Notes: generated by a model not told the origin, from the letters alone. 36,268 nt of DNA from an uncultured Lachnospiraceae bacterium (GCA_900549995.1 URQQ01000042.1:1-36268); one strand, 5' to 3'; positions 1 through 9,022 are shown, numbered from the stretch's first letter. Program-made: numbers and translations.

Positions 1-1
1 A

Positions 2-226
2 TCACCTAAAGACTTTTTAGAGGAACTAAGGAAGTTTTTCCGAGATAGGATTGAAGTACGTACATCGGAAATCTGGCCGAACACAATGGAATCGCGCATA
101 ATTGATGGACTTTATCTGACTGGCGAGCTTCTGGATATCGATGGATGCTGCGGCGGATACAATCTCCAGTGGGCGTGGTCCACCGGCTGCCTTGCAGGAA
201 TGTATGCCTCGAAAAGGAGAATTTAA
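2..226 (+). CDS. C-terminal end of a HI0933/YhiN-family flavoprotein (5' partial)
   Basis: The frame is open from the window edge to TAA at 224-226 and encodes about 74 residues. The stretch TMESRIIDGLYLTGELLD followed by DGCCGGYNLQWAW and STGCLAG is the C-terminal FAD-domain signature of the HI0933/YhiN (BaiN-like) NAD(P)/FAD-dependent oxidoreductases, which are about 400 residues long, so most of the gene lies to the left. The first 18 or so residues do not look like the expected family sequence: the usual Gly-Gly-Val before this block reads Ile-Glu-Val here. The next gene starts 2 bases after the stop, so the two flavoprotein genes are probably co-transcribed. Confidence 0.75.
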   Translation, partial: SPKDFLEELRKFFRDRIEVRTSEIWPNTMESRIIDGLYLTGELLDIDGCCGGYNLQWAWSTGCLAGMYASKRRI

Positions 227-228
227 CT

Positions 229-1878
229 ATGATACGTATCAGTCAACTGAAAATAAAATATCTTCATACCATGGAAGAATTATACAGCGCCGCCGCCAGA
301 GCGCTGAAAATAAATACTTCAGATATTACGGATCTGATCATCCGTAAGAAATCTCTGGACGCAAGGAAGAAACCGGATATTTTTTCTGTCTATACGGTTG
401 ATGTCAAAGTTGCTGCAGATGAAAGTAAGGTTTTAAAACACTGCAGGAATAAAAATGCTGCCCCTGCAGTCATAAAAAACTATCAGTTTCCTTCTGCCGG
501 AACAAAAAAACTTCAACATCGGCCCGTAATAGCCGGCAGCGGTCCGGCAGGGCTTTTCTGTGCATATGAACTCGCCCTGCATGGTTATGCCCCCATTCTG
601 ATTGAACGGGGAGCGCCGGTAGAAGAGCGGATTACGTGTGTGGAAGAGTTCTTTAAGACCGGTTGTCTTTCACCTGTAACAAACGTCCAGTTCGGCGAAG
701 GCGGTGCAGGGACATTCTCTGACGGCAAACTGAACACCCTGATAAAAGACAAAGAGCACCGTGGACAGGAGGTATTCCATATATTAAAGGATCACGGAGC
801 ACCAGAAGAAATCTGTTATCTCAATAAGCCGCATATTGGCACGGATATTCTTGCCGAAGTTGTAAAAAATCTCCGACAGGATATTATTGCCCTCGGAGGG
901 GAGGTAAGGTTCTATACTCAGCTTGTAGACTTTGACTCTGATGAAAAAGGAAACTTAAGATCCGTCACGCTGAAGAATACAAAAGATCCTGCCGCCAAAG
1001 AGGAGTGTGTCGAAACAAATATTCTTGTCCTCGCCATCGGACACAGTGCGCGCGATACGTTCTCTATGCTCCACGAAAAAGGCGTTCCAATGGAGGCAAA
1101 ATCATTCGCAGTCGGAGTCCGCATCGAACATCCGCAGGAAGTGATCAACCGTGCTCAATACGGTGATGCCGGTACCGGAACCTCTTTGCCCGCAGCGGAT
1201 TATAAGCTCACTGCAAATCTTGAAAATGGGAGAGGAGTATACTCCTTTTGTATGTGTCCGGGCGGCTATGTCGTCAATGCATCTTCTGAAGAAGGAAGAC
1301 TCGCTGTCAATGGAATGAGTTATCATGACAGGAGCGGACAAAATGCCAACAGTGCGATTGTAGTGACAGTCTCCAAAGAAGACTATGGGGACGGAACACC
1401 TCTGTCGGGAGTGGAATTTCAGAGAAAGCTGGAAGAAGCCGCCTATCAAGCCGGAAATGGACAGATTCCGGTGCAGTATTTTGGAGATTTCTGTGAGAAC
1501 AGGGTGAGTGATCACTTTTCAGAAACCAGGCCGCAGATGAAAGGCAGCTATCGTTTTGGAAATGTAAGGGGGATCTTCCCGGAAGAAATCGCCAGTTCCA
1601 TTGAACAGGGAATCTATGCCTTTGACCGCAAAATTCATGGGTTCGCTGCCAAAGATGCACTGCTTTCCGGCGTAGAAAGCAGAACCTCGTCCCCAATTCG
1701 TATTACAAGAAACGACAATATGACAAGCAGTATTGATGGAATCTATCCTTGCGGAGAAGGTGCGGGATATGCGGGCGGAATCACTTCCGCTGCGATAGAT
1801 GGTATGAAAACCGCAGAAATTATTGCAAAAAACTACATGCCATTCGACATTTCCGGTCTTTCATTAAGAAAAATTTAA
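229..1878 (+). CDS. FAD-dependent dehydrogenase, COG2509 type
   Basis: Encodes 549 residues. The start is set at ATG 229 because AGGAG (214-218) lies at good spacing; the frame is open upstream to about 145, but an earlier start would run deep into the preceding gene. The N-terminal 85 residues form the small domain seen before the FAD fold in this family (ISQLKIKYLH, then KKSLDARKKPD). The dinucleotide-binding loop is Gly103-x-Gly105-Pro-Ala-Gly108, followed by IERG for ribose binding. The block NVQFGEGGAGTFSDGKLNT and the C-terminal PCGEGAGYAGGI are diagnostic of COG2509 dehydrogenases, whose substrate is not known to me. No signal peptide or membrane segment, so cytoplasmic. It ends 80 bases before the shape-gene cluster and probably belongs to the preceding transcription unit. 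Confidence 0.85.
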   Translation: MIRISQLKIKYLHTMEELYSAAARALKINTSDITDLIIRKKSLDARKKPDIFSVYTVDVKVAADESKVLKHCRNKNAAPAVIKNYQFPSAGTKKLQHRPVIAGSGPAGLFCAYELALHGYAPILIERGAPVEERITCVEEFFKTGCLSPVTNVQFGEGGAGTFSDGKLNTLIKDKEHRGQEVFHILKDHGAPEEICYLNKPHIGTDILAEVVKNLRQDIIALGGEVRFYTQLVDFDSDEKGNLRSVTLKNTKDPAAKEECVETNILVLAIGHSARDTFSMLHEKGVPMEAKSFAVGVRIEHPQEVINRAQYGDAGTGTSLPAADYKLTANLENGRGVYSFCMCPGGYVVNASSEEGRLAVNGMSYHDRSGQNANSAIVVTVSKEDYGDGTPLSGVEFQRKLEEAAYQAGNGQIPVQYFGDFCENRVSDHFSETRPQMKGSYRFGNVRGIFPEEIASSIEQGIYAFDRKIHGFAAKDALLSGVESRTSSPIRITRNDNMTSSIDGIYPCGEGAGYAGGITSAAIDGMKTAEIIAKNYMPFDISGLSLRKI

Positions 1879-1889
1879 TACGGAAATGC

Positions 1890-1918
1890 TATACACATTT
1901 TTTAAAATATGGTAAAAT
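1890..1918 (+). promoter_or_regulatory. Candidate sigma-A promoter for the shape/division cluster
   Basis: TATACA (1890-1895) and TAAAAT (1913-1918) are separated by 17 bases, with AT-rich sequence between. It lies in the 80-base gap before the DUF4321 gene, about 40 bases upstream of the start codon. The -35 match is only four of six, so this is a plausible but unproven start point for the DUF4321-radC-mre transcript. I saw no clear hairpin terminator between this site and the gene before it. Confidence 0.4.
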
Positions 1919-1958
1919 GAATAAAGTTTGTGAACAATAAGGAAGAGGTGGAGTACAA

Positions 1959-2219
1959 ATGAAGGGGACCGCAGGCAAGAATCCGTGGGCATTATTTTTA
2001 ATGCTTTTGGCAGGCATTGTGCTTGGAGGCTTTATTGGAATGCTGGCAGAAGGCGTTCCTGCATTGTCATGGCTTGGCTATGGACAATCTTTTGGATTTG
2101 AAAATCCCATTATATTAAACCTCGGATTACTGGTAATTACATTCGGTCTTACAATTAAGATTACAATTGCCAGTATCATCGGCGTACTCATCGCTATCAT
2201 TTTATATCGCTTCTTATAG
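1959..2219 (+). CDS. DUF4321 family small membrane protein
   Basis: Encodes 86 residues from ATG 1959, preceded by GGAAGAGGTGG. Residues about 10-31 (WALFLMLLAGIVLGGFIGML) form one membrane helix and residues 53-85 carry two more short hydrophobic stretches, giving a two- or three-pass protein with almost no soluble part. Sequence style and position just before radC match the DUF4321 proteins of Clostridia, which have no assigned function as far as I know. Being first in the cluster downstream of a candidate promoter, it is likely co-expressed with radC and mreBCD, so a role at the envelope is reasonable, but that is inference from context only. Confidence 0.75.
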   Translation: MKGTAGKNPWALFLMLLAGIVLGGFIGMLAEGVPALSWLGYGQSFGFENPIILNLGLLVITFGLTIKITIASIIGVLIAIILYRFL

Positions 2220-2273
2220 AGCGGGATCGTTTTTGGATGCATCCTGTCGTATCACAAGAGTCTACAAAAGAGA

Positions 2274-2969
2274 ATGACTCAGTCATGTACTATCAAAGAA
2301 ATGCTGGAAGAAGAACGGCCTTACGAAAAAAGCAGGAGATTCGGTACGAAATCACTTACCGATATTGAACTTCTGGCAGTGCTCCTCCGGACTGGTGTAA
2401 AGGGGGAAAACTCCCTGGAGCTGGCAAAAAAGATCCTGTATCCGGACAACTGTCCACAGGGTCTTGCAGGCGTTCATCAATGGACCTATGAAAAACTGAC
2501 AAAACTAAAGGGAATTGGTGCCGTAAAGGCAACCCAGATTTTGTGTGTATTGGAGCTTGCAAGGAGACTTTCCAAATCCGATGCGTTAAAACATCTCAGC
2601 TTTACATCGCCGGCATCCATTGCTGAATATTATATGGAAGATATGCGCCATCAGAGGCAGGAACATATGAAGCTTTTAATGCTGAATACGAAGACGATGC
2701 TGATCGGTGAAAGCAATATTTCCAAGGGAACAGTCAATGCATCTTTGATATCTCCCCGCGAATTATTTATTGAAGCACTGGAGAGGAATGCGGTATCGAT
2801 CATTCTTCTCCATAACCATCCAAGCGGTGATCCAACTCCGAGTAAAGAGGACATCCTGATTACAAAGCGGATCTGTGAAGCCGGCAATCTGATCGGAATT
2901 GAACTGTTAGACCACATTATAATTGGGAATAATTGTTATATCAGTTTTGTTGAAAAACAAATGATGTGA
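2274..2969 (+). CDS. radC: RadC/JAB-domain protein
   Basis: Encodes 231 residues, the usual RadC length. It has the N-terminal RPYEKSRRFGTKSLTDIELL segment, a helix-hairpin-helix at about 76-90 (KLKGIGAVKATQI) and a C-terminal JAB1/MPN-like domain with the metal-site motif His180-x-His182-Pro followed by Ser190 and Asp193. RadC was named from a DNA-repair phenotype later disputed; the metal-site residues are intact but the reaction is unsettled. The ribosome binding site (AAAAGAG) sits close to the ATG and is weak. It ends 13 bases before mreB; radC upstream of mreBCD is a conserved arrangement in Firmicutes. Confidence 0.92.
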   Translation: MTQSCTIKEMLEEERPYEKSRRFGTKSLTDIELLAVLLRTGVKGENSLELAKKILYPDNCPQGLAGVHQWTYEKLTKLKGIGAVKATQILCVLELARRLSKSDALKHLSFTSPASIAEYYMEDMRHQRQEHMKLLMLNTKTMLIGESNISKGTVNASLISPRELFIEALERNAVSIILLHNHPSGDPTPSKEDILITKRICEAGNLIGIELLDHIIIGNNCYISFVEKQMM

Positions 2970-2982
2970 AAGGATTTTACAA

Positions 2983-4005
2983 ATGGCAAGGAATATATAC
3001 GGCCTTGATCTTGGTACATATGAGATTAAGGTTTACGATAAAAAAAGCAACAGTATACTGAGAGAAAAAAATACAATTGCAATCAAAGATAAGAAAAACA
3101 TCTTTTCTCTCGGGAATGAGGCTTATGAAATGTACGAGAAATCACCGGATAATATCCAGGTTGTATTTCCAATGAAAGAAGGCGTGATTTCACGTTTTGA
3201 CGATATGCAGCATCTTCTGTCAAACCTTCTGAAAAAAGACCAGTGGCTTTCACGTGGCGCTGAATATGTCGTAGCTGTGCCTACCGATGTCACTGAAGTT
3301 GAAAAGAGGGCATTTTTTGATCTTGTCGTGCACTCGGCAGCAAAAGCACGTGAAGTGAATATTGTAGAACGCGGCATCGCAGATGCGGTCGGCCTCGATC
3401 TTGACGTTAAAAATGCGAAGGGTCTGTTTATCGCCAATTTTGGGGGAGAGACGACGGATCTTTCGGTACTTTCATCCGGAGGCCTTGTACTGAACCGGCT
3501 GTTGAAAATCGGCGGCGTCACACATGATATCGAAATCGTGAACCGTGTCCGCCACAACTATGACTTCCTGATTGGACGGCTCACTGCGGAACGTCTCCGC
3601 AAGAAATTTGGTATCTTCAATGACCGTACAGGCACATGCATGACGGTTGCCGGAAGAAACCTGATTTCAGGTGTCCCGCAGACAATGGACATTCCTGTCA
3701 GTCTCGTGCGGGCCGCTGTCAAAGAGCCTTTGGAAGAATGTGTGCGTGCAATCATGTCGCTGATTGAACGTACGCCACCGGAAGTCCGCAGGGCAATTGA
3801 GGCCAATGGAATTTATGTCACAGGAGGGCTTGCCAATTTAAGAGGGCTTGCCACTTACCTGGAAGGTACTACCGGATTTCGTGTTCATATTGCCAAAACC
3901 CCCGAGCTTTGCGTAGTTCAGGGTCTGCAGAGAATTATTTCTTCCAAAGAATTAAGGAAGATGGCTTATTCAATGTTAGATAAAGAATATAGGTGGATGA
4001 GATAA
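2983..4005 (+). CDS. mreB: MreB-family rod-shape actin homologue, divergent
   Basis: Encodes 340 residues with the actin/HSP70 fold: phosphate-1 motif GLDLGT (7-12), connecting segment near Glu129, phosphate-2 motif at 152-158 and adenosine motif TGGLANLRGL. MreB polymerises on the inner membrane and directs the elongasome (MreC, MreD, PBP2, RodA), all encoded just downstream. The phosphate-2 motif reads NFGGETTD rather than the usual D-I-G-G-G-T-T, so the conserved acidic residue is Asn152 and the third glycine is Glu156; the adenosine motif has GGL for GGG. Start ATG 2983 follows AAAGGA at 8-12 bases. Two bases separate its stop from the mreC start. Identity is secure from context; its ATPase behaviour may differ from classical MreB. 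Confidence 0.9.
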   Translation: MARNIYGLDLGTYEIKVYDKKSNSILREKNTIAIKDKKNIFSLGNEAYEMYEKSPDNIQVVFPMKEGVISRFDDMQHLLSNLLKKDQWLSRGAEYVVAVPTDVTEVEKRAFFDLVVHSAAKAREVNIVERGIADAVGLDLDVKNAKGLFIANFGGETTDLSVLSSGGLVLNRLLKIGGVTHDIEIVNRVRHNYDFLIGRLTAERLRKKFGIFNDRTGTCMTVAGRNLISGVPQTMDIPVSLVRAAVKEPLEECVRAIMSLIERTPPEVRRAIEANGIYVTGGLANLRGLATYLEGTTGFRVHIAKTPELCVVQGLQRIISSKELRKMAYSMLDKEYRWMR

Positions 4006-4007
4006 TT

Positions 4008-4862
4008 ATGAAGATTAAAAACCAGGGAACATTACCAAGTAAATACTGGCTTCTGATACTGGCAGTTGTCTGCATTATACTGATGGGCCTTTCCACAATT
4101 GCCGACACAGCCGGTCCATTCCACTTTATTGCGGATTACACGATCATTCCCATGCAGAAGGGAATTAATAAAGTAGGAATGTGGATGAGTGACATGTCGG
4201 AGAATTTTGCGACTCTCCAGGAGATGAAAAAAGAAAATAATTCTCTGCAGGCAAAAGTCGATAAACTGACAGAGGAAAATAAATTGCTGCAGCAGGATCA
4301 GGCAGAACTTACACGCCTGAAAGAATTGTATAAAATGGATCAGGATACCGCAGATTATCCCAAAATCGGAGCTCATGTCATCGCAAATAACGGTACAAAC
4401 TGGTTTAACAGCTTTGTGATTGATAAAGGGAGCAAAGACGGCGTAAAGGTGAACAGTAATGTCCTTGCCGGAACCGGTCTGGTAGGACGTGTGACGGAAG
4501 TGGGTCCCCACTCGGCTACGGTGCGTTCGATTATCGACGATTCCAGCAATGTGAGTGCCATGATGCTTTCAACAGCAGATTCCTGTACGATCCGCGGAGA
4601 TTTAAAGCTGATGGAAACCGGGAAGCTGAAATTCGAATTGCTGGCCAACAACGAAAATGAAATTCAGGTTGGAGAACAGGTCGTCACTTCCCAGATCAGT
4701 ACCAAATTTCTTCAGGGTCTCAGTATCGGAACTGTGAGCGAGATCAAAGTAGATTCCAACAACCTGACACGCTCAGGATATATCACCCCATACGTTGATT
4801 TCCAGCATCTTCAGGAGGTACTTGTTCTTACGACAACCAAAGAAGAATTAATCAATAAATAA
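4008..4862 (+). CDS. mreC: Rod shape-determining protein MreC
   Basis: Encodes 284 residues. ATG 4008 is chosen over GTG 3993 because AGGTGG (3991-3996, inside the end of mreB) sits 11 bases before 4008, while it overlaps 3993. A basic N-terminus is followed by one membrane helix (about residues 12-31), a coiled coil rich in Lys, Glu and Leu (about 65-105), and the two beta domains of MreC with the typical NNGTNWFNSFVIDKGSKDGV and GLVGRV blocks. MreC sits mainly outside the membrane, dimerises through the coiled coil and activates PBP2. It lies between mreB and mreD as usual. Confidence 0.95.
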   Translation: MKIKNQGTLPSKYWLLILAVVCIILMGLSTIADTAGPFHFIADYTIIPMQKGINKVGMWMSDMSENFATLQEMKKENNSLQAKVDKLTEENKLLQQDQAELTRLKELYKMDQDTADYPKIGAHVIANNGTNWFNSFVIDKGSKDGVKVNSNVLAGTGLVGRVTEVGPHSATVRSIIDDSSNVSAMMLSTADSCTIRGDLKLMETGKLKFELLANNENEIQVGEQVVTSQISTKFLQGLSIGTVSEIKVDSNNLTRSGYITPYVDFQHLQEVLVLTTTKEELINK

Positions 4863-4893
4863 GAACAGAAACAGTCGGAGAGGAGAGGAACAT

Positions 4894-5418
4894 ATGAAGA
4901 GAAAACTTGTGACAGCTGCAGTTATCATCGTGGTTTTTCTGTTGCAGTGTACGATTTTCAGACATTTAACTCTGGCATCCATTGCACCGAACCTTCTGAT
5001 TATTGTAACTTCTTCTTTTGGATTCATGAGAGGCCGCAAGACAGGAATGTTCGTGGGGCTGTTCTCAGGAATACTGATGGATACTTTCTTTGGGTTTGGC
5101 GGTCTGCTTGGATTATATGCTTTAATCTACATGCTGATCGGATATATCAACGGACTGTTCAAAAGATTGTTTTATGATGAAGATCTGAAACTTCCGCTCT
5201 GCCTGATTGCAGCAAGCGAGCTGGTATATGGGCTGACAGTATACTTCCTGCTTTTTTTAATGAGAAGCCGTTTCCAGTTCCCGTATTATCTGCTTCATAT
5301 TATAATACCGGAATTAGTATATACTATTGCAGTGACAGTTGTTTTATACCAGTTGATCCTGAAAATCAATCAGAAGTTAGAGACAGAAGAAAAAAGGAGT
5401 GCAAGTAAATTTGTTTGA
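4894..5418 (+). CDS. mreD: Rod shape-determining protein MreD
   Basis: Encodes 174 residues, nearly all hydrophobic, with five or six predicted membrane helices starting at residue 4. The segment SIAPNLLIIVTSSFGFMRG followed by GLFSGILMDTFFG is typical of MreD, the integral membrane part of the elongasome. ATG 4894 has a strong purine-rich site (GGAGAGGAG). The last 8 bases overlap the start of the PBP2 gene, whose ribosome binding site lies inside mreD, suggesting translational coupling. Confidence 0.93.
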   Translation: MKRKLVTAAVIIVVFLLQCTIFRHLTLASIAPNLLIIVTSSFGFMRGRKTGMFVGLFSGILMDTFFGFGGLLGLYALIYMLIGYINGLFKRLFYDEDLKLPLCLIAASELVYGLTVYFLLFLMRSRFQFPYYLLHIIIPELVYTIAVTVVLYQLILKINQKLETEEKRSASKFV

Positions 5419-8326
5419 TCGTATAAAAGATTTTTTCATAGGAATTATAAAATCCAGACTTTTTGTACTGGCGGTTGTTTTCTGCCTGATGTCTGTTGTT
5501 CTGATCAATCGGGTGTTTTTTCTGCAGATTGTAAAGGGACAGGACTATCTGGATGAGTATAAACTGAAAATCAAAAAAACAAAAGATGTGCAGGGCACCA
5601 GAGGAAAGATTTATGACCGTAACGGAAACGTGCTGGCAGAGAATGAACTTGCCTATGCCGTGACGATTGAGGACAGCGGTACCTATGAGAGCACATCCGA
5701 AAAAAACAAGGCTTTAAATGCAATTGTCAATAAAATCATTGATATTGTAGAGGCAAACGGAGATGCTGTTATCAATGACTTCGGAATTACGCTGGATGCT
5801 AACGGCGAATACCAGTACGTAGACGAAGGAACAAAAAAACTGCGTTTTCTCGCCGATGTCTATGGCTATACGACAATAGACAAGCTGAGCGAAGAGCAGC
5901 GGAATATCACAGCCCCGGAACTGATCAAGTATCTTTGCACTGATAAGACAAATGGCTATGGAATCAATCAGGAAAAATACGACAGCGGCCGTGTACTGAA
6001 ACTGGTGAATATCCGTTATGCGATTGGACTGAATAAATTCCAGAAATATATCTCTACCACGGTGGCATCTGATGTCAGTGAAAAAACAGTTGCTGATATC
6101 ATGGAAAACCTTGACACACTGCAGGGTGCCAATATTCAGGAGACGTCTCTCCGCCGCTACACAGACGGAAAGTATTTTGCCAATCTGATTGGATATACGG
6201 GAAAGATTTCACAGGAAGAATATGACAAATTAAGCGAGGGCAATGACAATTATTCTCTTCAGGATCTCATCGGAAAAGCGGGCCTTGAACAGTCTCTCGA
6301 TTCTACACTGCAGGGACAAAAAGGGCAGGAAATCGTCTATGTTGACAGTCTTGGAAAAGTGATTGAGACAGAGACAAAAAAAGACGTAAGTGCAGGAAAT
6401 GATGTGTATCTGACAATTGACAAAGACCTCCAGGAGGCTGCTTATCATATTGTTGAAGAGAAACTGGCCGCCATCCTTCTTACAAAAATACAGAATGTTA
6501 CAAATTATACTCCAGATCCGGATGGTGACGCAGATAATCTGATCATTCCGATCGATGATGTATATAACACATTTATTGAAAATGAGATACTGGATACTTC
6601 CCATTTTGCAAGCGCCGACGCGCAGCCGGCAGAGCAGGCAGTGAATGCAGCCTACCAGGCCGGAAGAGATACCGCACTGGCATCTGTCATGGCTCAGCTT
6701 CAGTCCCCGGATGCATCGGCATATAAAGACCTGCCGAAGGAACTGCAGGCATATATGAATTATATCGCCTCCACAGTTCTGACAAATTCTACAGAGATTC
6801 TTGTAAAGGATGACATCGATACAAGCGATGCCACTTATAAAGCATGGCGGGATGAGGAATCCATCAGTCTCTATGAGTATCTGAATTATGCAATTTCTAA
6901 AAACTGGGTGGATACGTCCAAACTGAAAGAGTACGTCTCTGAGGGAAGGTACTCCGATTCCTCCGAAGTTTATCAGGGAATCCTTACCTTTTTGAATGAG
7001 TATCTCATGACAGACAAGGGATTTGAAAAACTGGTCTACAAGTATATGATTAAATCCGGTGCAATCTCCGGAAACCAGATCTGCATGATGCTTTACGAAC
7101 AGAATGTCCTTCCTTTTGATCAGGCATCATATGACAGTCTTGCGTCAGGAGCCAGTTCTTATGAATTTATCCGAAGCAAAATACAGTCGCTGGAACTGAC
7201 GCCGGGACAGCTGGCACTGGAACCATGTACTGCATCCTTTGTAATGACCAACCCGAATACCGGAGAGGTATTGGCCATGGTCTCTTATCCTGGTTATGAC
7301 AACAACCGTCTGGCCAACACGATGGATTCTGCCTATTACAGAAAGCTTCTTACTGATCAGGCAAGTCCACTTTATAATACAGCAACCCAGCAGAAAACCG
7401 CTCCTGGATCTACCTTCAAAATGGTCAGTTCTATCGCAGGGCTGACAGAGGGAGTCATTAATGCCGATTCCTATATCCAGTGCAACGGTATCTTTGAAAA
7501 AGTGGAACCGAATCCGAAATGCTGGATCTATCCAGGTTCACATGGTTCGCTGAACGTCGTTGGAGCTCTTGAAAATTCGTGTAACGTTTTCTATTATGAA
7601 ACTGCTTACCGTATGAGCCTTACACAAGATGCAAATACTTCCGCAGAGGAAGAGGATACAGAAGGAAAAACTACTGAACAATACTATTCCAGTGATCTTG
7701 GCATTGAAAAACTCCGTAAATACGCGGCAATGCTTGGGCTGGGTGATAAATCAGGTGTGGAAATTCCAGAGTCAGATCCGGAAATCTCCGACAAATATTC
7801 TGTTCCATCCGCAATCGGTCAGGGTACTCACAACTATACGACGAGCCAGCTTGCCAGATATGTATCCACAATTGCGAATTCAGGAACCGTTTATAACCTG
7901 ACACTGATTCAGAAAACACAGGATCTGAATGGCAATGTCATTTCCGGGTTCAGCCCTAAGGCTGATCATCAGACGACCGAAGTTTCCCAGTCAAGCTATC
8001 GTCTTGTACAGCAGGGGATGGAGAACATGATCGCAAGCAGCAAAACTTTTAATATTCTCCGTTCCGAAGGTCTTTCTATGGCTGGAAAAACAGGAACTGC
8101 ACAGCAGAGCAATGTACACGCGAACCATGTATTGTTTGTCGGATACGCACCCAGCGAAAATCCGGAGATTGCAGTAAGCTGCCGTATCGCAAATGGATAT
8201 AGCTCCAATTATTCTGCAGAGATCGCAAGAGATGTTGTACGTTATTATTTCGGGCTTGCAGATACTTCTGAATTAATCACAGGTCATTCCGGTGAACTTG
8301 GATCGGCATCACATCAGACAGATTAA
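5411..8326 (+). CDS. mrdA: Penicillin-binding protein 2 (elongation transpeptidase) with large insertion
   Basis: Encodes about 971 residues from TTG 5411. The upstream GTG at 5399 directly abuts AAGGAG (5394-5399) and cannot use it, while TTG 5411 lies 11 bases downstream. One N-terminal membrane helix (about 15-37) leads into the PBP dimerisation domain (GTRGKIYDRNGNVLAEN) and a C-terminal transpeptidase with Ser667-Thr-Phe-Lys670, Ser723-Cys-Asn725 and Lys893-Thr-Gly895. It is some 300 residues longer than typical PBP2. The extra part lies mainly between TIDKDLQEAAYHIVEEKLAA and MTNPNTGEVLAMVSYPGY, which are nearly adjacent in usual PBP2. With RodA, encoded downstream, it would polymerise and cross-link lateral-wall peptidoglycan outside the membrane. 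Confidence 0.93.
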   Translation: MFDRIKDFFIGIIKSRLFVLAVVFCLMSVVLINRVFFLQIVKGQDYLDEYKLKIKKTKDVQGTRGKIYDRNGNVLAENELAYAVTIEDSGTYESTSEKNKALNAIVNKIIDIVEANGDAVINDFGITLDANGEYQYVDEGTKKLRFLADVYGYTTIDKLSEEQRNITAPELIKYLCTDKTNGYGINQEKYDSGRVLKLVNIRYAIGLNKFQKYISTTVASDVSEKTVADIMENLDTLQGANIQETSLRRYTDGKYFANLIGYTGKISQEEYDKLSEGNDNYSLQDLIGKAGLEQSLDSTLQGQKGQEIVYVDSLGKVIETETKKDVSAGNDVYLTIDKDLQEAAYHIVEEKLAAILLTKIQNVTNYTPDPDGDADNLIIPIDDVYNTFIENEILDTSHFASADAQPAEQAVNAAYQAGRDTALASVMAQLQSPDASAYKDLPKELQAYMNYIASTVLTNSTEILVKDDIDTSDATYKAWRDEESISLYEYLNYAISKNWVDTSKLKEYVSEGRYSDSSEVYQGILTFLNEYLMTDKGFEKLVYKYMIKSGAISGNQICMMLYEQNVLPFDQASYDSLASGASSYEFIRSKIQSLELTPGQLALEPCTASFVMTNPNTGEVLAMVSYPGYDNNRLANTMDSAYYRKLLTDQASPLYNTATQQKTAPGSTFKMVSSIAGLTEGVINADSYIQCNGIFEKVEPNPKCWIYPGSHGSLNVVGALENSCNVFYYETAYRMSLTQDANTSAEEEDTEGKTTEQYYSSDLGIEKLRKYAAMLGLGDKSGVEIPESDPEISDKYSVPSAIGQGTHNYTTSQLARYVSTIANSGTVYNLTLIQKTQDLNGNVISGFSPKADHQTTEVSQSSYRLVQQGMENMIASSKTFNILRSEGLSMAGKTGTAQQSNVHANHVLFVGYAPSENPEIAVSCRIANGYSSNYSAEIARDVVRYYFGLADTSELITGHSGELGSASHQTD

Positions 8327-8350
8327 AGCATTTCAAAGAGGTGGTGGCAT

Positions 8351-8992
8351 GTGGATAATCTCGTAATTATCAAAAGCAGCAAGTACGGCCTCACCGTGCA
8401 TCTGGATGAGCATGTCTCTTATGAAGAACTTCTTGACGGTATCTACCAGAAATTCAAGGATGCTGAAAAGTTCTTCAGAGATGCTAAAATGTCCATTACG
8501 TTTGAGGGCCGTCCTCTTACAAAAGTGCAGGAGCTCCAGATTATCAACTTAATCAGCGACGCAGCTCATATTCACATTGTCTGTATTATAGACAGCAACA
8601 GTAAAAACGAACAGATACACAAAAGAATTGTAGATCAGAGCCTCGGGGAAATTAAAGAACATGATGGACAGTTCTACAAGGGAACTTTACGAAGAAAACA
8701 GGTTCTGGAATCAGATTCCAGTATCGTCATTATCGGAGATGTGGAGAGCGGTGCGACAGTCGCCGCCAAAGGTAACGTGATCGTGATCGGCGGAATTTTC
8801 GGCACGGCCCATGCAGGCGCTTCCGGGAACAAGGATGCCTATATTGCGGCATTGTCCATGAATCCTGAGCATCTGCGGATTGCGGACAGAAAAGCGAACA
8901 TGTCCGCACACATCCATGACGAAGAAGGATATGTCATGCCTGTTATGGCGACCACCGATGGAAAACGGATTTATATTGATCCGCTGACTTAA
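8351..8992 (+). CDS. minC: Septum site-determining protein MinC
   Basis: Encodes 213 residues from GTG 8351, behind AAAGAGGTGG. An ATG overlapping at 8349 is in another frame and hits a stop within six codons, so GTG is the start. The N-terminal domain (about 1-100) is followed by the C-terminal right-handed beta-helix with repeated Gly-rich turns (IVIIGDVESGATVAAKGNVI, then VIGGIFGTAHAG). MinC blocks FtsZ assembly away from midcell and is carried by MinD, encoded next. Placing minCDE between mrdA and rodA joins septum placement to the elongation genes. Confidence 0.93.
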   Translation: MDNLVIIKSSKYGLTVHLDEHVSYEELLDGIYQKFKDAEKFFRDAKMSITFEGRPLTKVQELQIINLISDAAHIHIVCIIDSNSKNEQIHKRIVDQSLGEIKEHDGQFYKGTLRRKQVLESDSSIVIIGDVESGATVAAKGNVIVIGGIFGTAHAGASGNKDAYIAALSMNPEHLRIADRKANMSAHIHDEEGYVMPVMATTDGKRIYIDPLT

Positions 8993-9022
8993 TGAAAGTA
9001 AAGTGTAGGAGGATTTATCATT

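Noticed and set aside
145..228. Upstream extension of the COG2509 dehydrogenase
   Set aside because: The extra 28 codons run inside the preceding flavoprotein gene and give an unrelated peptide; ATG 229 has the proper ribosome binding site.
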